Assembly: GCA_049451635.1 (NCBI GenBank)
Contig: JBMTVT010000005.1
Location: forward strand, 1-51,824
From: JBMTVT01 sp049451635
GTDB taxonomy: Bacteria > Bacteroidota > Bacteroidia > Flavobacteriales > Flavobacteriaceae
DNA length: 51,824 nucleotides
Direction of reading: 5' to 3'
The position numbers were made by a program, and so were the translations under genes. Under the pieces are notes generated by a model. It searched no databases, had not been told where the DNA came from, and saw only the letters and a program-made list of their open reading frames with translations. Shown here piece by piece: positions 9,159 through 17,002 of this stretch (within the stretch, counting starts at the first letter, position 1; every line of letters begins with the position of its first letter).

Positions 9159-9164
9159 TTTTAT

Positions 9165-9270
9165 TTTAGCCCTGATTGAGGCAGTTTGTTGGAGCTCTTT
9201 TTTAAATGGCAGATCGAAGTACGGAATGACAATTTAAAAAAAGCGACTGCCGAAAGCAGGAAATAGCTTT
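9165..9270 (+). ncRNA. Candidate structured RNA element, copy 1 (Flavobacteria-type intergenic motif)
   Basis: The plus strand folds into nested helices: AGC (9168-9170) with GCT (9266-9268); CCTG (9171-9174) with CAGG (9257-9260); GGCAGT (9180-9185) with ACTGCC (9246-9251); and GCTCTTTTTT (9194-9203) with AAAAAAAGC (9236-9244). The single-stranded joints read GATTGA and GAAAGC. A second copy with different helices but matching joints (GATTG, GAAAGC) lies at 45183-45278, which supports a real RNA fold. It resembles a recurrent intergenic motif of Flavobacteria, possibly the Rfam Flavo-1 class, from memory only. It runs opposite to hppD and hmgA. Strand is judged by the conserved joints. Confidence 0.55.
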
Positions 9271-9281
9271 TAATAATTAAT

Positions 9282-10439
9282 TTACTCCAACCAAGATTTA
9301 AAATAACTATCGTCTGCAATTTTTAATGCCTCTTCGGTTACTTTTAATGGTTTGAACGTGTCTACCATTACCGCCAACTCATCGGTTTTTACTTTACCTA
9401 TACTGCGCTCGGTGGCTCCTGGATGCGGGCCATGTGGAATACCCGCTGGATGTAATGAAATATGGCCTGCTTCAATATCGTTTCGGCTCATAAAATCGCC
9501 ATCTACATAATAGAGAACCTCATCGGAATCTATATTGCTATGGTTATAAGGTGCAGGTATAGATTGTGGATGGTAATCGTAAAGGCGTGGTACAAAACTG
9601 CATACCACAAAAGCATCGGTTTCGAACGTTTGATGAACCGGTGGTGGCTGATGGATGCGCCCCGTAATGGGTTCAAAATCATGAATAGAAAATGCATAAG
9701 GATAGTTGTACCCATCGTACCCAACCACATCGAAGGGATGTGAAGCATAAACCATTTCGATAATATCGTCTTGCTTTTTTACTTTTATTAAAAAGTCGCC
9801 ACTTTCGTTATTGGTTTCCAATTCATAAGGCCTGCGAATATCACGCTCGCAAAAAGGCGCATGTTCGAGTAACTGCCCAAACCAATTGCGATAGCGCTTT
9901 GGTATGTAAATTGGACGACGGGATTCTACAATAAATAGACGATTATCCTCAGTTTCAAAATCTAATTTGTAAATAATCCCTCTTGGAACTAAAAGATAAT
10001 CGCCATATTTAAAATCTAAATTGCCTAGCATTGTTCTGAGTTTACCGCTTCCTTTATGGATAAATATCAACTCATCTGCATCGGTATTTTTATAAAAATA
10101 ATCTTTAGTAGACTGTTTTGGGGCCGCTAAAATAATAGCACAATCGCTGTTTACCAAAACAGTTTTTCGGCTTTCCAAATAATCGTTTTCTGGTGTTACT
10201 TGAAAACCTTTTAAACGGTAAGATTGTATATTATTTGCCTTAGCTATTTTGGGCGCAACACTGTACTGCTTTTTTATGGCTTTTACTTGTGTTGGCCGTT
10301 GCTCATGATAACTATTTGTAGACATGCCATCAAAACCAATAGTACCAAATAACTGCTCGTAGTATAAACTGCCGTCTGATTTTCTAAATTGGGTATGACG
10401 CTTATGTGGAATGTTTCCTAATTTATGATAAAAAGGCAT
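9282..10439 (-). CDS. hmgA: Homogentisate 1,2-dioxygenase
   Basis: This cytoplasmic iron enzyme opens the homogentisate ring to maleylacetoacetate, the step after HppD. The 385-residue protein is slightly short against eukaryotic members (about 440) but typical for Bacteroidota. It shows the N-terminal YHKLGNIPHKRHTQFR, the cupin segment DELIFIHKGSGKLRTMLG (about 140), and the iron-binding region DEVLYYVDGDFMSR plus HPAGIPHGPHPGATE near residues 325-350. No fumarylacetoacetase or maleylacetoacetate isomerase gene lies in the window. A TATCTTTA sequence (minus strand, 10493-10500) is a possible -7 box 54 bases upstream. The gap from 10440 to 10673 is otherwise featureless. Confidence 0.95.
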   Translation of the reverse strand: MPFYHKLGNIPHKRHTQFRKSDGSLYYEQLFGTIGFDGMSTNSYHEQRPTQVKAIKKQYSVAPKIAKANNIQSYRLKGFQVTPENDYLESRKTVLVNSDCAIILAAPKQSTKDYFYKNTDADELIFIHKGSGKLRTMLGNLDFKYGDYLLVPRGIIYKLDFETEDNRLFIVESRRPIYIPKRYRNWFGQLLEHAPFCERDIRRPYELETNNESGDFLIKVKKQDDIIEMVYASHPFDVVGYDGYNYPYAFSIHDFEPITGRIHQPPPVHQTFETDAFVVCSFVPRLYDYHPQSIPAPYNHSNIDSDEVLYYVDGDFMSRNDIEAGHISLHPAGIPHGPHPGATERSIGKVKTDELAVMVDTFKPLKVTEEALKIADDSYFKSWLE

Positions 10440-10673
10440 TTTCTTTAAATTAAAAGTTAAAAATTAAAAGTGTAAACCTTTAGCTAGGTATATAAAGATA
10501 CGAAAATGCCCCGTTATTCAGGATTTCTCTTGATAAGAAAATGAAGATGCTGAAGTAAATCTTTCCAGAATGGGTTCATAACAATACAAATATCGTAATT
10601 AATTTAGAATTAATAAAATGGCATTCATATAGAGAACAAGGTAAATGTGCCTGCTATTAATAATAAAAAACCA

Positions 10674-12914
10674 TTAAAACCAGAACCCAATATTAAAAAA
10701 CCAAATGCTTTGTTTTTGCTCTGGAGAATAGCTATATTTTGCTTGAATAGGCCCTAAAAATGTATTTATGGCGTACCCTAGTGCATACCCTCTATAATCT
10801 GGTAATGTAAACCATTCGCCCGAATCAAAAATATTATCATCAATATTGGCCCAATTTCCTTCTACTGTAATATGATGATTTTTATATATTTCATAATCTG
10901 CAGTAAAAGATGCTTTTACGCAGCTATTCCCGGTTAGTGAAATAAAATCATACCCAACAAACGGCACAAAGTTGTTTATTAAATCGTTGCCATAACCACC
11001 TAAAGCAAAATCCAGTGTTCTTGTAGAACCATCACCTATTTTAAAACCGCCATGGGTTTGTAAATTAAAAGCCAATTTTTTTGAAATACTAAAAGCATAA
11101 CCCATGTCTGCTTTTGCTATTGAAAAATTTTGAAATGTTTGATTAAATCCGGATGCATAAAAATAAAGATGTAAGTCACCATTAAAATATACTCCTCTTT
11201 TTGGAAAATATTTGTTGTTGTATGTATCTAACTTCAAATTTCCAAAAAGGCTCAAATAATCTGTATTTTCAAATAAAAAATTCCCATTTGAGTTGGTTTG
11301 CGAGATTGTTTCTGAGGTAACTTTTAAACGTTTGTGCTCTAACCCGATACCAAGGGCAAAATCTCTTCTAAATAATGTTTGCACATAAAATTGGTTGGTG
11401 AGGTCTGTTAGTTTTGCATCAATTTTATTTATTCCGGTATTGGTAATTTGATTATCATCCAACAGTAATTGGGCGCTTATGTTTTTATTGAATTGGTTGT
11501 ACCTAGATTTTACGCCTATGCTCCAGTAAAATCCTTTATCAATTAAATAATCAAAATTATAACGCACATTATCTCCCAGGATGATATCTAATGAAGCAAA
11601 ATCGTTTTTAAACAACAACCGTTTTTTTGTTAGGTTCAACAAAGCAGCGCTTTTATATAAATCGTCGTAATGTAAGCCTAACTTTAAAAAAGTATTTGTT
11701 TCTGATTCTTTTACCGTAGCAACCAAACTAAACCCTTCCTTGTCTTTAGTTTCCTCGAGTTCATATTCAAAAGAGTCAAAATTATCAGTGGCGACTAAAT
11801 TTGTAATACCATCATTGAAATTTTTGTAACTTATTTTTTCGTTGTTTTTTAGTTTAAGCTTACCTAAAATATAAGCTCTTGTATATTTATCATTGCCTTT
11901 AATGGCAATTTCATTAATAATTAAACTATCAATAGGTTTAGGTATAAAGTTTATTTTATGGTAAGGGATTTGGGGTTTCAATTCTCGTAAAATATTCAAT
12001 TTTGATAATACTGCAAGCTCTCCTGCATTAATAATTTTATTGACTTCACTAAAGGATACCACACTGTAGGGTTTAATGTTTGGTTTTATGTAAACATCGG
12101 TTTTTTTAACCTTCGTTTTCATATCATTTATGGTTCTAAAATTATTAATTTGAAGCAGTACATCTGGAGCCGATTTTAGCTCATTTCTATTTGCTAAACT
12201 ATCTTGTACATCAACTCCAATAATAATATCCATATCTTTTGCTCGAAGTTCATCAACAGGATAATTGTTTACCACACCTCCATCAATTAACATCTCGTTA
12301 TTAATAAATACAGGTTGGAATAAAGATGGCAACGCACTACTTGCCATGATGGATTGGGATAAATTCCCTTGGTCCAAGATAACTTGCTTGCCAGTTTCCA
12401 CATTAGTAGCAATGCAAAAAAATGGAATAGGTAATTCACTAAAATTATTAACCCCATTAACATGAAGCGTTAATCTAGAAAGCAAGCTATAAGTATTATA
12501 TCCTCTTGAAAGGGCCGTTGGCAATTTTAATTTAAAATCTTCAAAAGGTAATTTTACAACATATTTCTCGGCATTATCGCGCTCAAAAAATGCTTTGTAT
12601 GCCCTAGGCAAATCATCGGTTATGATATTATCAAAATCTACTTTTTGAAAGATAGAATCAAGTTGCTTGCCTGAGTATCCCGAAGCATACAATGCCCCAA
12701 CAATGGCACCCATACTGGTTCCTGCAACATAATCAATTTTTACACCTAAACTATCAATAACCTTTAAAACCCCAATATGTGCCAACCCTTTAGCACCACC
12801 ACCACTAAGCACCAAGCCTATTTTAGGCTGTTGTTTTACAAGCGTATCATTTTGTGCTTTTGCAGAAATAAAAACGAGTAGAAAAAGGGTTAATATAATG
12901 CGTTTTAGGTTCAA
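10674..12914 (-). CDS. Patatin-like phospholipase with C-terminal outer-membrane barrel
   Basis: This 746-residue surface or outer-membrane lipase follows the patatin-POTRA-barrel plan. After a signal peptide (ISAKAQ, about residue 21) come the oxyanion motif SGGGAKGLAHIGVLK, the nucleophile motif GTSMGAIVGALYASG (Ser near 67) and the catalytic DGG in LIDGGVVNNYPVDE (near 213). A POTRA-like segment (about 325-410) and a BamA/Omp85-type beta barrel ending IWFFNIGFWF complete it. The start is TTG at 12914, because no ATG precedes the signal peptide. Its TTGA overlaps the TGA stop of the small upstream frame, which suggests coupled translation. Substrate lipids are unknown. Confidence 0.92.
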   Translation of the reverse strand: MNLKRIILTLFLLVFISAKAQNDTLVKQQPKIGLVLSGGGAKGLAHIGVLKVIDSLGVKIDYVAGTSMGAIVGALYASGYSGKQLDSIFQKVDFDNIITDDLPRAYKAFFERDNAEKYVVKLPFEDFKLKLPTALSRGYNTYSLLSRLTLHVNGVNNFSELPIPFFCIATNVETGKQVILDQGNLSQSIMASSALPSLFQPVFINNEMLIDGGVVNNYPVDELRAKDMDIIIGVDVQDSLANRNELKSAPDVLLQINNFRTINDMKTKVKKTDVYIKPNIKPYSVVSFSEVNKIINAGELAVLSKLNILRELKPQIPYHKINFIPKPIDSLIINEIAIKGNDKYTRAYILGKLKLKNNEKISYKNFNDGITNLVATDNFDSFEYELEETKDKEGFSLVATVKESETNTFLKLGLHYDDLYKSAALLNLTKKRLLFKNDFASLDIILGDNVRYNFDYLIDKGFYWSIGVKSRYNQFNKNISAQLLLDDNQITNTGINKIDAKLTDLTNQFYVQTLFRRDFALGIGLEHKRLKVTSETISQTNSNGNFLFENTDYLSLFGNLKLDTYNNKYFPKRGVYFNGDLHLYFYASGFNQTFQNFSIAKADMGYAFSISKKLAFNLQTHGGFKIGDGSTRTLDFALGGYGNDLINNFVPFVGYDFISLTGNSCVKASFTADYEIYKNHHITVEGNWANIDDNIFDSGEWFTLPDYRGYALGYAINTFLGPIQAKYSYSPEQKQSIWFFNIGFWF

Positions 12915-13258
12915 ATTTGCTTGATTCGTTTATTTCTTATTCCCATTTTTACCAGTAATTTGGAATATTCTGAGAACAATCTCTTAAATTTTATGTTTTC
13001 ACTATGTTTTTTAATTGAAATATCTCGAAATGAACCTGCCCCACCTATTAATTCATTACTTTTTACTAACCTCTTGAATTCTTCTTCATTTTTATTTTCA
13101 GCTGCCAACTTAATCTTTGAGAGATAATCAACATAAAAACCTAACCCATTTTTTATTAGGGTTTGCCCTTATAAATCTGATTTTTTGGTTAATTCTGAAA
13201 CATTCTCATCTGAAAAATCAATTTTTTCGCTAATTCTCAAAAAGTTAAGTATTTCCAT
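12911..13258 (-). pseudogene. Small gene between uvrC and patatin, interrupted by an in-frame TAA
   Basis: One continuous frame runs from ATG 13258 (overlapping the uvrC stop) to TGA 12911, 116 codons in total. It is broken by a single TAA at 13171-13169 after 29 residues (MEILNFLRISEKIDFSDENV...). After the stop come 85 residues, including GFYVDYLSKIKLAAENKNEE and LIGGAGSFRDISIKKHSENI, a charged helical protein I do not recognise. Frame continuity, overlap with uvrC upstream and overlap with the patatin TTG downstream all argue for one original gene with a nonsense change. The distal part could still be translated from TTG 13108. A sequencing error cannot be excluded. Confidence 0.6.
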
Positions 13259-15041
13259 GATAATGAGTATAAATCTTTTCAGCTCTTGAGGCGCCAACCA
13301 CATCTTCCAATTCATCTAATTTGGCATTGGCCACGCGTTTTGCCGATTTAAAATGTTTTAGCAGCTCTACCATGGTTTTTTCACCAACACCATTTATGGT
13401 TTCCAATTCAGTATTTAAAGCACTTTTACTTCGCTTGTTTCTATGGTGCTCGACACCAAAACGATGCGCTTCATTACGCAATTGCTGAATAATTTTTAAG
13501 GTCTCACTTTTTTTATCTAAATATAAGGGAATTGGGTCGTTTGGATAGAATAATTCTTCCAATCTTTTTGCAATGCCAATAATGGCTATTTTTCCTCTTA
13601 AATTTAAAGCATCCAAGCTTTTTAATGCCGATGACAATTGCCCTTTACCGCCATCAATAATAATAAGTTGTGGTAAGGGTTGCGCTTCATCTAACATGCG
13701 TTTGTAACGTCTATAAACCACTTCTTTCATCGATGCAAAATCATCTGGTCCTTCAACGGTTTTTATGTTAAAATGCCGGTAATCTTTTTTACTGGGGTTC
13801 CCATTTTTAAACACCACACAAGCAGCCACAGGGTTGGTACCTTGTATATTGGAGTTGTCAAAACACTCAATATGCCGAGGTTCTTCCGAGAGCCTTAAAT
13901 CGGCTTTCATTTGTGCCATAATTCTATTGATATGCCTATCGGGGTCTACAATTTTCATTTGCTTAAAACGCTCCATTCTAAAATATTTGGCGTTTCTAAG
14001 TGATAAATCCAGAATATGCTTTTTATCGCCTAATTGTGGCACTGTTACTTTTATATGTTCACCTAAATCTACTTCAAAAGGCACATAAATTTCTTTGCTT
14101 TTTGAATGGAAGCGTTGCCTGATTTCAGTGATAGCGAGTTCTAAAAGCTCTTGGTCGGTTTCGTCTAATTTCTTCTTAATTTCAAGCGTATGCGAACGAA
14201 TGATAGAACCATAGGACAGTTGTAAAAAATTGATATAGCCATAACTTTCGTCACTCATAATAGAGAACACATCTACATTACTAATTTTAGGATTCACAAT
14301 AGTAGATTTTGCTTGGTAATTTTCTAAAACCTCAACTTTTTCTTTTATTTTTTGAGCTTCTTCAAAGTGCATGTTTTCAGCCAAATCATGCATTTGCTTT
14401 TTAAATTGAGATAACGAATCCTTAAAATTTCCTTTTAAAATTTGCTTAATGGCTTTAATGTTTTCGTTGTACTCTGCTTGATTTTCAAGACCTTCGCAGG
14501 CACCTTTGCAATTTCCTAAATGGTATTCTAAACACACTTTGTATTTTCCTGCCTGTATTTTTTCTTCAGCTAAATCATAATTGCAGGTTCGTAATGAATA
14601 CAAGCCTTTTATCAAACTCAACAAGGTAGAAACCGTTTTCATGCTAGTATATGGCCCATAATAATCGCCGCTATTTTTAAAAACTCGACGTGTAGAAAAC
14701 ACTCTTGGGAAACGTTCATTTTTTATGCAAATCCATGGATAGGATTTGTCGTCTTTCAGCATCACATTGTAACGTGGTTTGTGCTTTTTAATTAAGTTGT
14801 TTTCAAGCAGCAATGCATCGGTTTCGGTTTCCACCACAATATGTTTTATGCTTGCTATTTTTTTAACAAGTACGCGGGTTTTACCATTATCGTGGGTTTT
14901 GGTGAAATATGAACTAACACGTTTTTTTAAATTTTTGGCTTTTCCAACGTATATAATTATGCCATCTTTATCAAAATATTGATATACTCCAGGTTGGTTT
15001 GGTAAGGTTTGTAGTTGTATTTCTAGAGTAAGCGTATCCAT
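13245..15041 (-). CDS. uvrC: Excinuclease ABC subunit C
   Basis: UvrC makes both incisions around DNA lesions in nucleotide excision repair with UvrA and UvrB. The 598-residue protein has all parts in order: GIY-YIG nuclease (GVYQYFDKDGIIIYVGKAKN, about 17-36), a cysteine-rich stretch (CNYDL...CLEYHLGNCKGAC, about 153-181), the UVR helix pair (about 205-240), the RNase-H-like nuclease (LIIIDGGKGQLSSALKSL, about 455) and a C-terminal helix-hairpin-helix (INGVGEKTMVELLKHFKS). A perfect -7 box (TACCTTTG) ends only five bases before the ATG, so the message may be leaderless. The small interrupted gene overlaps its 3' end. Confidence 0.97.
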   Translation of the reverse strand: MDTLTLEIQLQTLPNQPGVYQYFDKDGIIIYVGKAKNLKKRVSSYFTKTHDNGKTRVLVKKIASIKHIVVETETDALLLENNLIKKHKPRYNVMLKDDKSYPWICIKNERFPRVFSTRRVFKNSGDYYGPYTSMKTVSTLLSLIKGLYSLRTCNYDLAEEKIQAGKYKVCLEYHLGNCKGACEGLENQAEYNENIKAIKQILKGNFKDSLSQFKKQMHDLAENMHFEEAQKIKEKVEVLENYQAKSTIVNPKISNVDVFSIMSDESYGYINFLQLSYGSIIRSHTLEIKKKLDETDQELLELAITEIRQRFHSKSKEIYVPFEVDLGEHIKVTVPQLGDKKHILDLSLRNAKYFRMERFKQMKIVDPDRHINRIMAQMKADLRLSEEPRHIECFDNSNIQGTNPVAACVVFKNGNPSKKDYRHFNIKTVEGPDDFASMKEVVYRRYKRMLDEAQPLPQLIIIDGGKGQLSSALKSLDALNLRGKIAIIGIAKRLEELFYPNDPIPLYLDKKSETLKIIQQLRNEAHRFGVEHHRNKRSKSALNTELETINGVGEKTMVELLKHFKSAKRVANAKLDELEDVVGASRAEKIYTHYHGNT

Positions 15042-15046
15042 TAAAC

Positions 15047-15084
15047 CAAAGGTATATTAAATTCTAGATAATGTGAAAATTCAC
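15047..15084 (-). promoter_or_regulatory. -7 box and small palindrome upstream of uvrC
   Basis: On the minus strand TACCTTTG (15047-15054) matches TAnnTTTG and ends five bases before the uvrC ATG. GTGAA-AA-TTCAC (15073-15084) sits about 18 bases further upstream, where a repressor could overlap the promoter. Whether it is a damage-response box is unknown. Confidence 0.5.
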
Positions 15085-15138
15085 TTTCGTTTTTTAGTAT
15101 CTTAAATAAAACTAATTAAACCAAACATGCTTTCTAAG

Positions 15139-15600
15139 ATGAAAAAAATAATTCTTTTTATAATAATTGTCTTTCTTTCAAAACACATTATTGCTCAATA
15201 AAAAGCTGATTTTATTATGACTTTAGACCATTTAGCGCTTTCGGTTAAGGATGTTGATAAATCTGCTGAGTTTTATAAAACTATTTTAAGTCTTGATGAA
15301 ATTACAAACAAAACCAAGAAGAAAGGTATTTGGTGGTTTTCATTGGGAGATGGAAAAGAATTGCATTTAATATCAACTGTTCAAGGTGAAATAAAGCTTA
15401 ACAAAGCAGTGCATTTTGCCATGACCACTTCTAGTTTTGATGTGTTTATTGACCAATTGACCAAAAGGCATATTAATTACTCTAGTTGGGCAGGCGAAAC
15501 CCAAAAAATCACCATCCGCGCAGACGGTGTAAAACAAGTCTATATTCAAGACCCCGACGGCTATTGGATTGAGGTAAATAGTGCAAAAAAAATGGAATAA
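15139..15600 (+). pseudogene. VOC protein gene with nonsense codon after its signal peptide
   Basis: From ATG 15139 the frame encodes a signal peptide ending IIAQ, then TAA at 15199-15201, then continues in the same frame (KADFI) into ATG 15217 and the VOC domain. A 20-residue signal peptide ending exactly at the usual '-AQ' cleavage point and in phase with the domain is unlikely by chance. The ancestral gene therefore appears to have encoded an exported VOC protein, and a single base change (for example CAA to TAA) cut off the export signal. The intact remainder is listed separately as 15217-15600. A second in-frame ATG lies at 15127. Confidence 0.65.
15217..15600 (+). CDS. VOC-family (glyoxalase-like) protein
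   Basis: This 127-residue single-domain vicinal-oxygen-chelate protein starts MTLDHLALSVKDVDKSAEFY. The His in LDHLAL and the Glu in GYWIEVNS match the usual metal-binding positions at the ends of the fold, with a further His in KELHLIS. The fold is used by lactoylglutathione lyases, dioxygenases and resistance proteins, and nothing here picks one. An in-phase, stop-interrupted signal peptide lies directly upstream (15139-15198), so the present product would stay in the cytoplasm, whereas relatives may be exported. Confidence 0.85.
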   Translation: MTLDHLALSVKDVDKSAEFYKTILSLDEITNKTKKKGIWWFSLGDGKELHLISTVQGEIKLNKAVHFAMTTSSFDVFIDQLTKRHINYSSWAGETQKITIRADGVKQVYIQDPDGYWIEVNSAKKME

Positions 15601-15650
15601 AACCAGTAATTTCCAAATCCTTTTCATTGGATAAATATTTTAAAAAAATA

Positions 15651-15684
15651 TTTGCTTTTTCAAGCAACTATTTTCCTACCTTGC
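15651..15684 (+). promoter_or_regulatory. Candidate promoter of the rimB-rimK-aspartoacylase operon
   Basis: TTTG (15651-15654) and TACCTTGC (15677-15684), spaced 22 bases apart, match the Bacteroidota -33/-7 pattern with one deviation in the -7 box. The start codon at 15706 follows 21 bases later. Confidence 0.45.
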
Positions 15685-15705
15685 GCCACTTTTTTATATC
15701 ATATA

Positions 15706-16149
15706 ATGAGCAAAAAAATTATTGGACGAGTTGATAAAGTTGACTTCCCAAAACTAGGATTATACAACATTGATGTTAAGATTGATACCGGTGCCTATAC
15801 ATCCGCCATTCACTGCTCAGAAATTATCGAAGAGCAAAACACACTACGTTGCATCTTTAACAGTGAGGTACATCAAAACTTTGGTAAAACCGAAATTATT
15901 TTTGATGCCTTCACCCATACCAACGTTAAAAGTAGCAATGGATACAAAGAAAACAGGTATAAAGTAAAATCTGAAGTTATATTTTTTGGAAAAACGTACA
16001 AGATTAACTTAACTTTAAGCACCAGAGACGACATGAAATTTCCTGTACTCATAGGCAGACAATTTTTAAAACATAAATTTATGGTTGATGTAGATTTAGA
16101 AAACGTTTCTTTTTATAAAAAACAAGATGAACATAGTCATTCTATCTAG
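15706..16149 (+). CDS. RimB-like (retropepsin-like, 'ATP-dependent zinc protease' family) protein
   Basis: The start at ATG 15706 (MSKKIIGRVDKVDFPKLGLY) gives 147 residues. The upstream extension of the open frame has no support. The protein matches the family annotated as ATP-dependent zinc protease, whose fold is that of pepsin-like retropepsins: the motif KIDTGAYTSAIHC contains the D-T-G triad, and FPVLIGRQFLKHKFMVD is the conserved C-terminal block. In Pseudomonas, RimB of the rimABK operon is a relative and acts with the glutamate ligase RimK. Here the gene overlaps rimK by 23 bases, which supports joint function. Protease activity is inferred, not shown. Confidence 0.85.
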   Translation: MSKKIIGRVDKVDFPKLGLYNIDVKIDTGAYTSAIHCSEIIEEQNTLRCIFNSEVHQNFGKTEIIFDAFTHTNVKSSNGYKENRYKVKSEVIFFGKTYKINLTLSTRDDMKFPVLIGRQFLKHKFMVDVDLENVSFYKKQDEHSHSI

Positions 16150-17002
16150 AAACCCTAATTTATATTCAACAGACCGACTGGTTGAAGAAGGCATAAAACG
16201 TGGGCATCTAGTTGAGGTTATCGACCCTCTAAAGTGCGATATTATTATTGAAAAAGAAAAACCTACCATATACTACAAAGACCGGTATTTAGATTATGTA
16301 GATGCCATTATACCACGCATTGGTGCTTCGGTTACATTTTATGGATGTGCTGTAGTGAGACAGTTTGAAATGATGGGTGTTTTTACCATTTGTACTTCTG
16401 ATGCTATTCAACGTTCCAGAGATAAACTGCGAAGTTTACAGCGTTTAAGTAAAGCTGGTATTGGCATGCCCAAAACTGTTTTTACCAATTATTCACGTGA
16501 TGTTGAAGAAGTTATAGAACACGTAGGCGGTACACCGGTAATTATTAAATTATTGGAAGGTACACAAGGCTTAGGGGTTGTTTTAGCCGAAACAAAAAAT
16601 GCTGCAGAATCCGTTTTGGAAGCCTTTAATGGATTACAAGCAAGGGTAATTGTTCAAGAGTTTATTAAAGAAGCTGGCGGTGCCGATTTAAGGGCATTGG
16701 TAGTAGACGGACAAGTTATTGGCGCTATGAAGCGCCAAGGAAAAGATGGAGAGTTTCGCTCAAATTTACATCGTGGAGGTTCAGCAAATGTGATTAAACT
16801 TAATCACGATGAACTAAAGTTGGCAATGAATGCCTCCCGTGCCCTCAAACTTCCTGTTTGTGGTGTTGATATGTTACAATCTGCCCGTGGCCCCTTACTT
16901 TTAGAAGTAAACTCTACCCCAGGACTTGAGGGTATCGAAGCCGCTACAGGAAAAAATATTGCTAAAGCTATCATGACATTTATAGAACGAAACAGAAAGT
17001 AA
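16127..17002 (+). CDS. rimK: RimK-family alpha-L-glutamate ligase
   Basis: This 291-residue ATP-grasp ligase adds glutamate residues to a protein C-terminus or similar acceptor; in E. coli the acceptor is ribosomal protein S6. Features are MNIVILSRNPNLYSTDRLVE at the N-terminus, the nucleotide-binding region IIKLLEGTQGLGVVLAE (about 143-160), ADLRALVVDGQVIGAMKR, and the metal-binding end block LLEVNSTPGLEGIEAATG (about 262-279). It overlaps the RimB-like gene upstream, and the aspartoacylase-like gene starts directly after its stop. The acceptor in this organism is not known. Confidence 0.93.
   Translation: MNIVILSRNPNLYSTDRLVEEGIKRGHLVEVIDPLKCDIIIEKEKPTIYYKDRYLDYVDAIIPRIGASVTFYGCAVVRQFEMMGVFTICTSDAIQRSRDKLRSLQRLSKAGIGMPKTVFTNYSRDVEEVIEHVGGTPVIIKLLEGTQGLGVVLAETKNAAESVLEAFNGLQARVIVQEFIKEAGGADLRALVVDGQVIGAMKRQGKDGEFRSNLHRGGSANVIKLNHDELKLAMNASRALKLPVCGVDMLQSARGPLLLEVNSTPGLEGIEAATGKNIAKAIMTFIERNRK

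Noticed and set aside
12921..13127. 68-codon frame on the plus strand opposite the interrupted small gene
   Set aside because: The minus-strand frame has overlaps with both neighbours and charged, protein-like composition; the plus-strand frame has neither context nor a start signal.
12911..15600. Reassigned or routinely read-through TAA, suggested by two in-frame TAA codons
   Set aside because: Nearly all intact genes in the window end at single stop codons, many of them TAA, with normal protein lengths. Two broken frames are better explained by mutation or sequence error.
15652..15705. Upstream extension of the RimB-like frame
   Set aside because: It covers the candidate -7 promoter box, and the family begins at MSKKIIGR.
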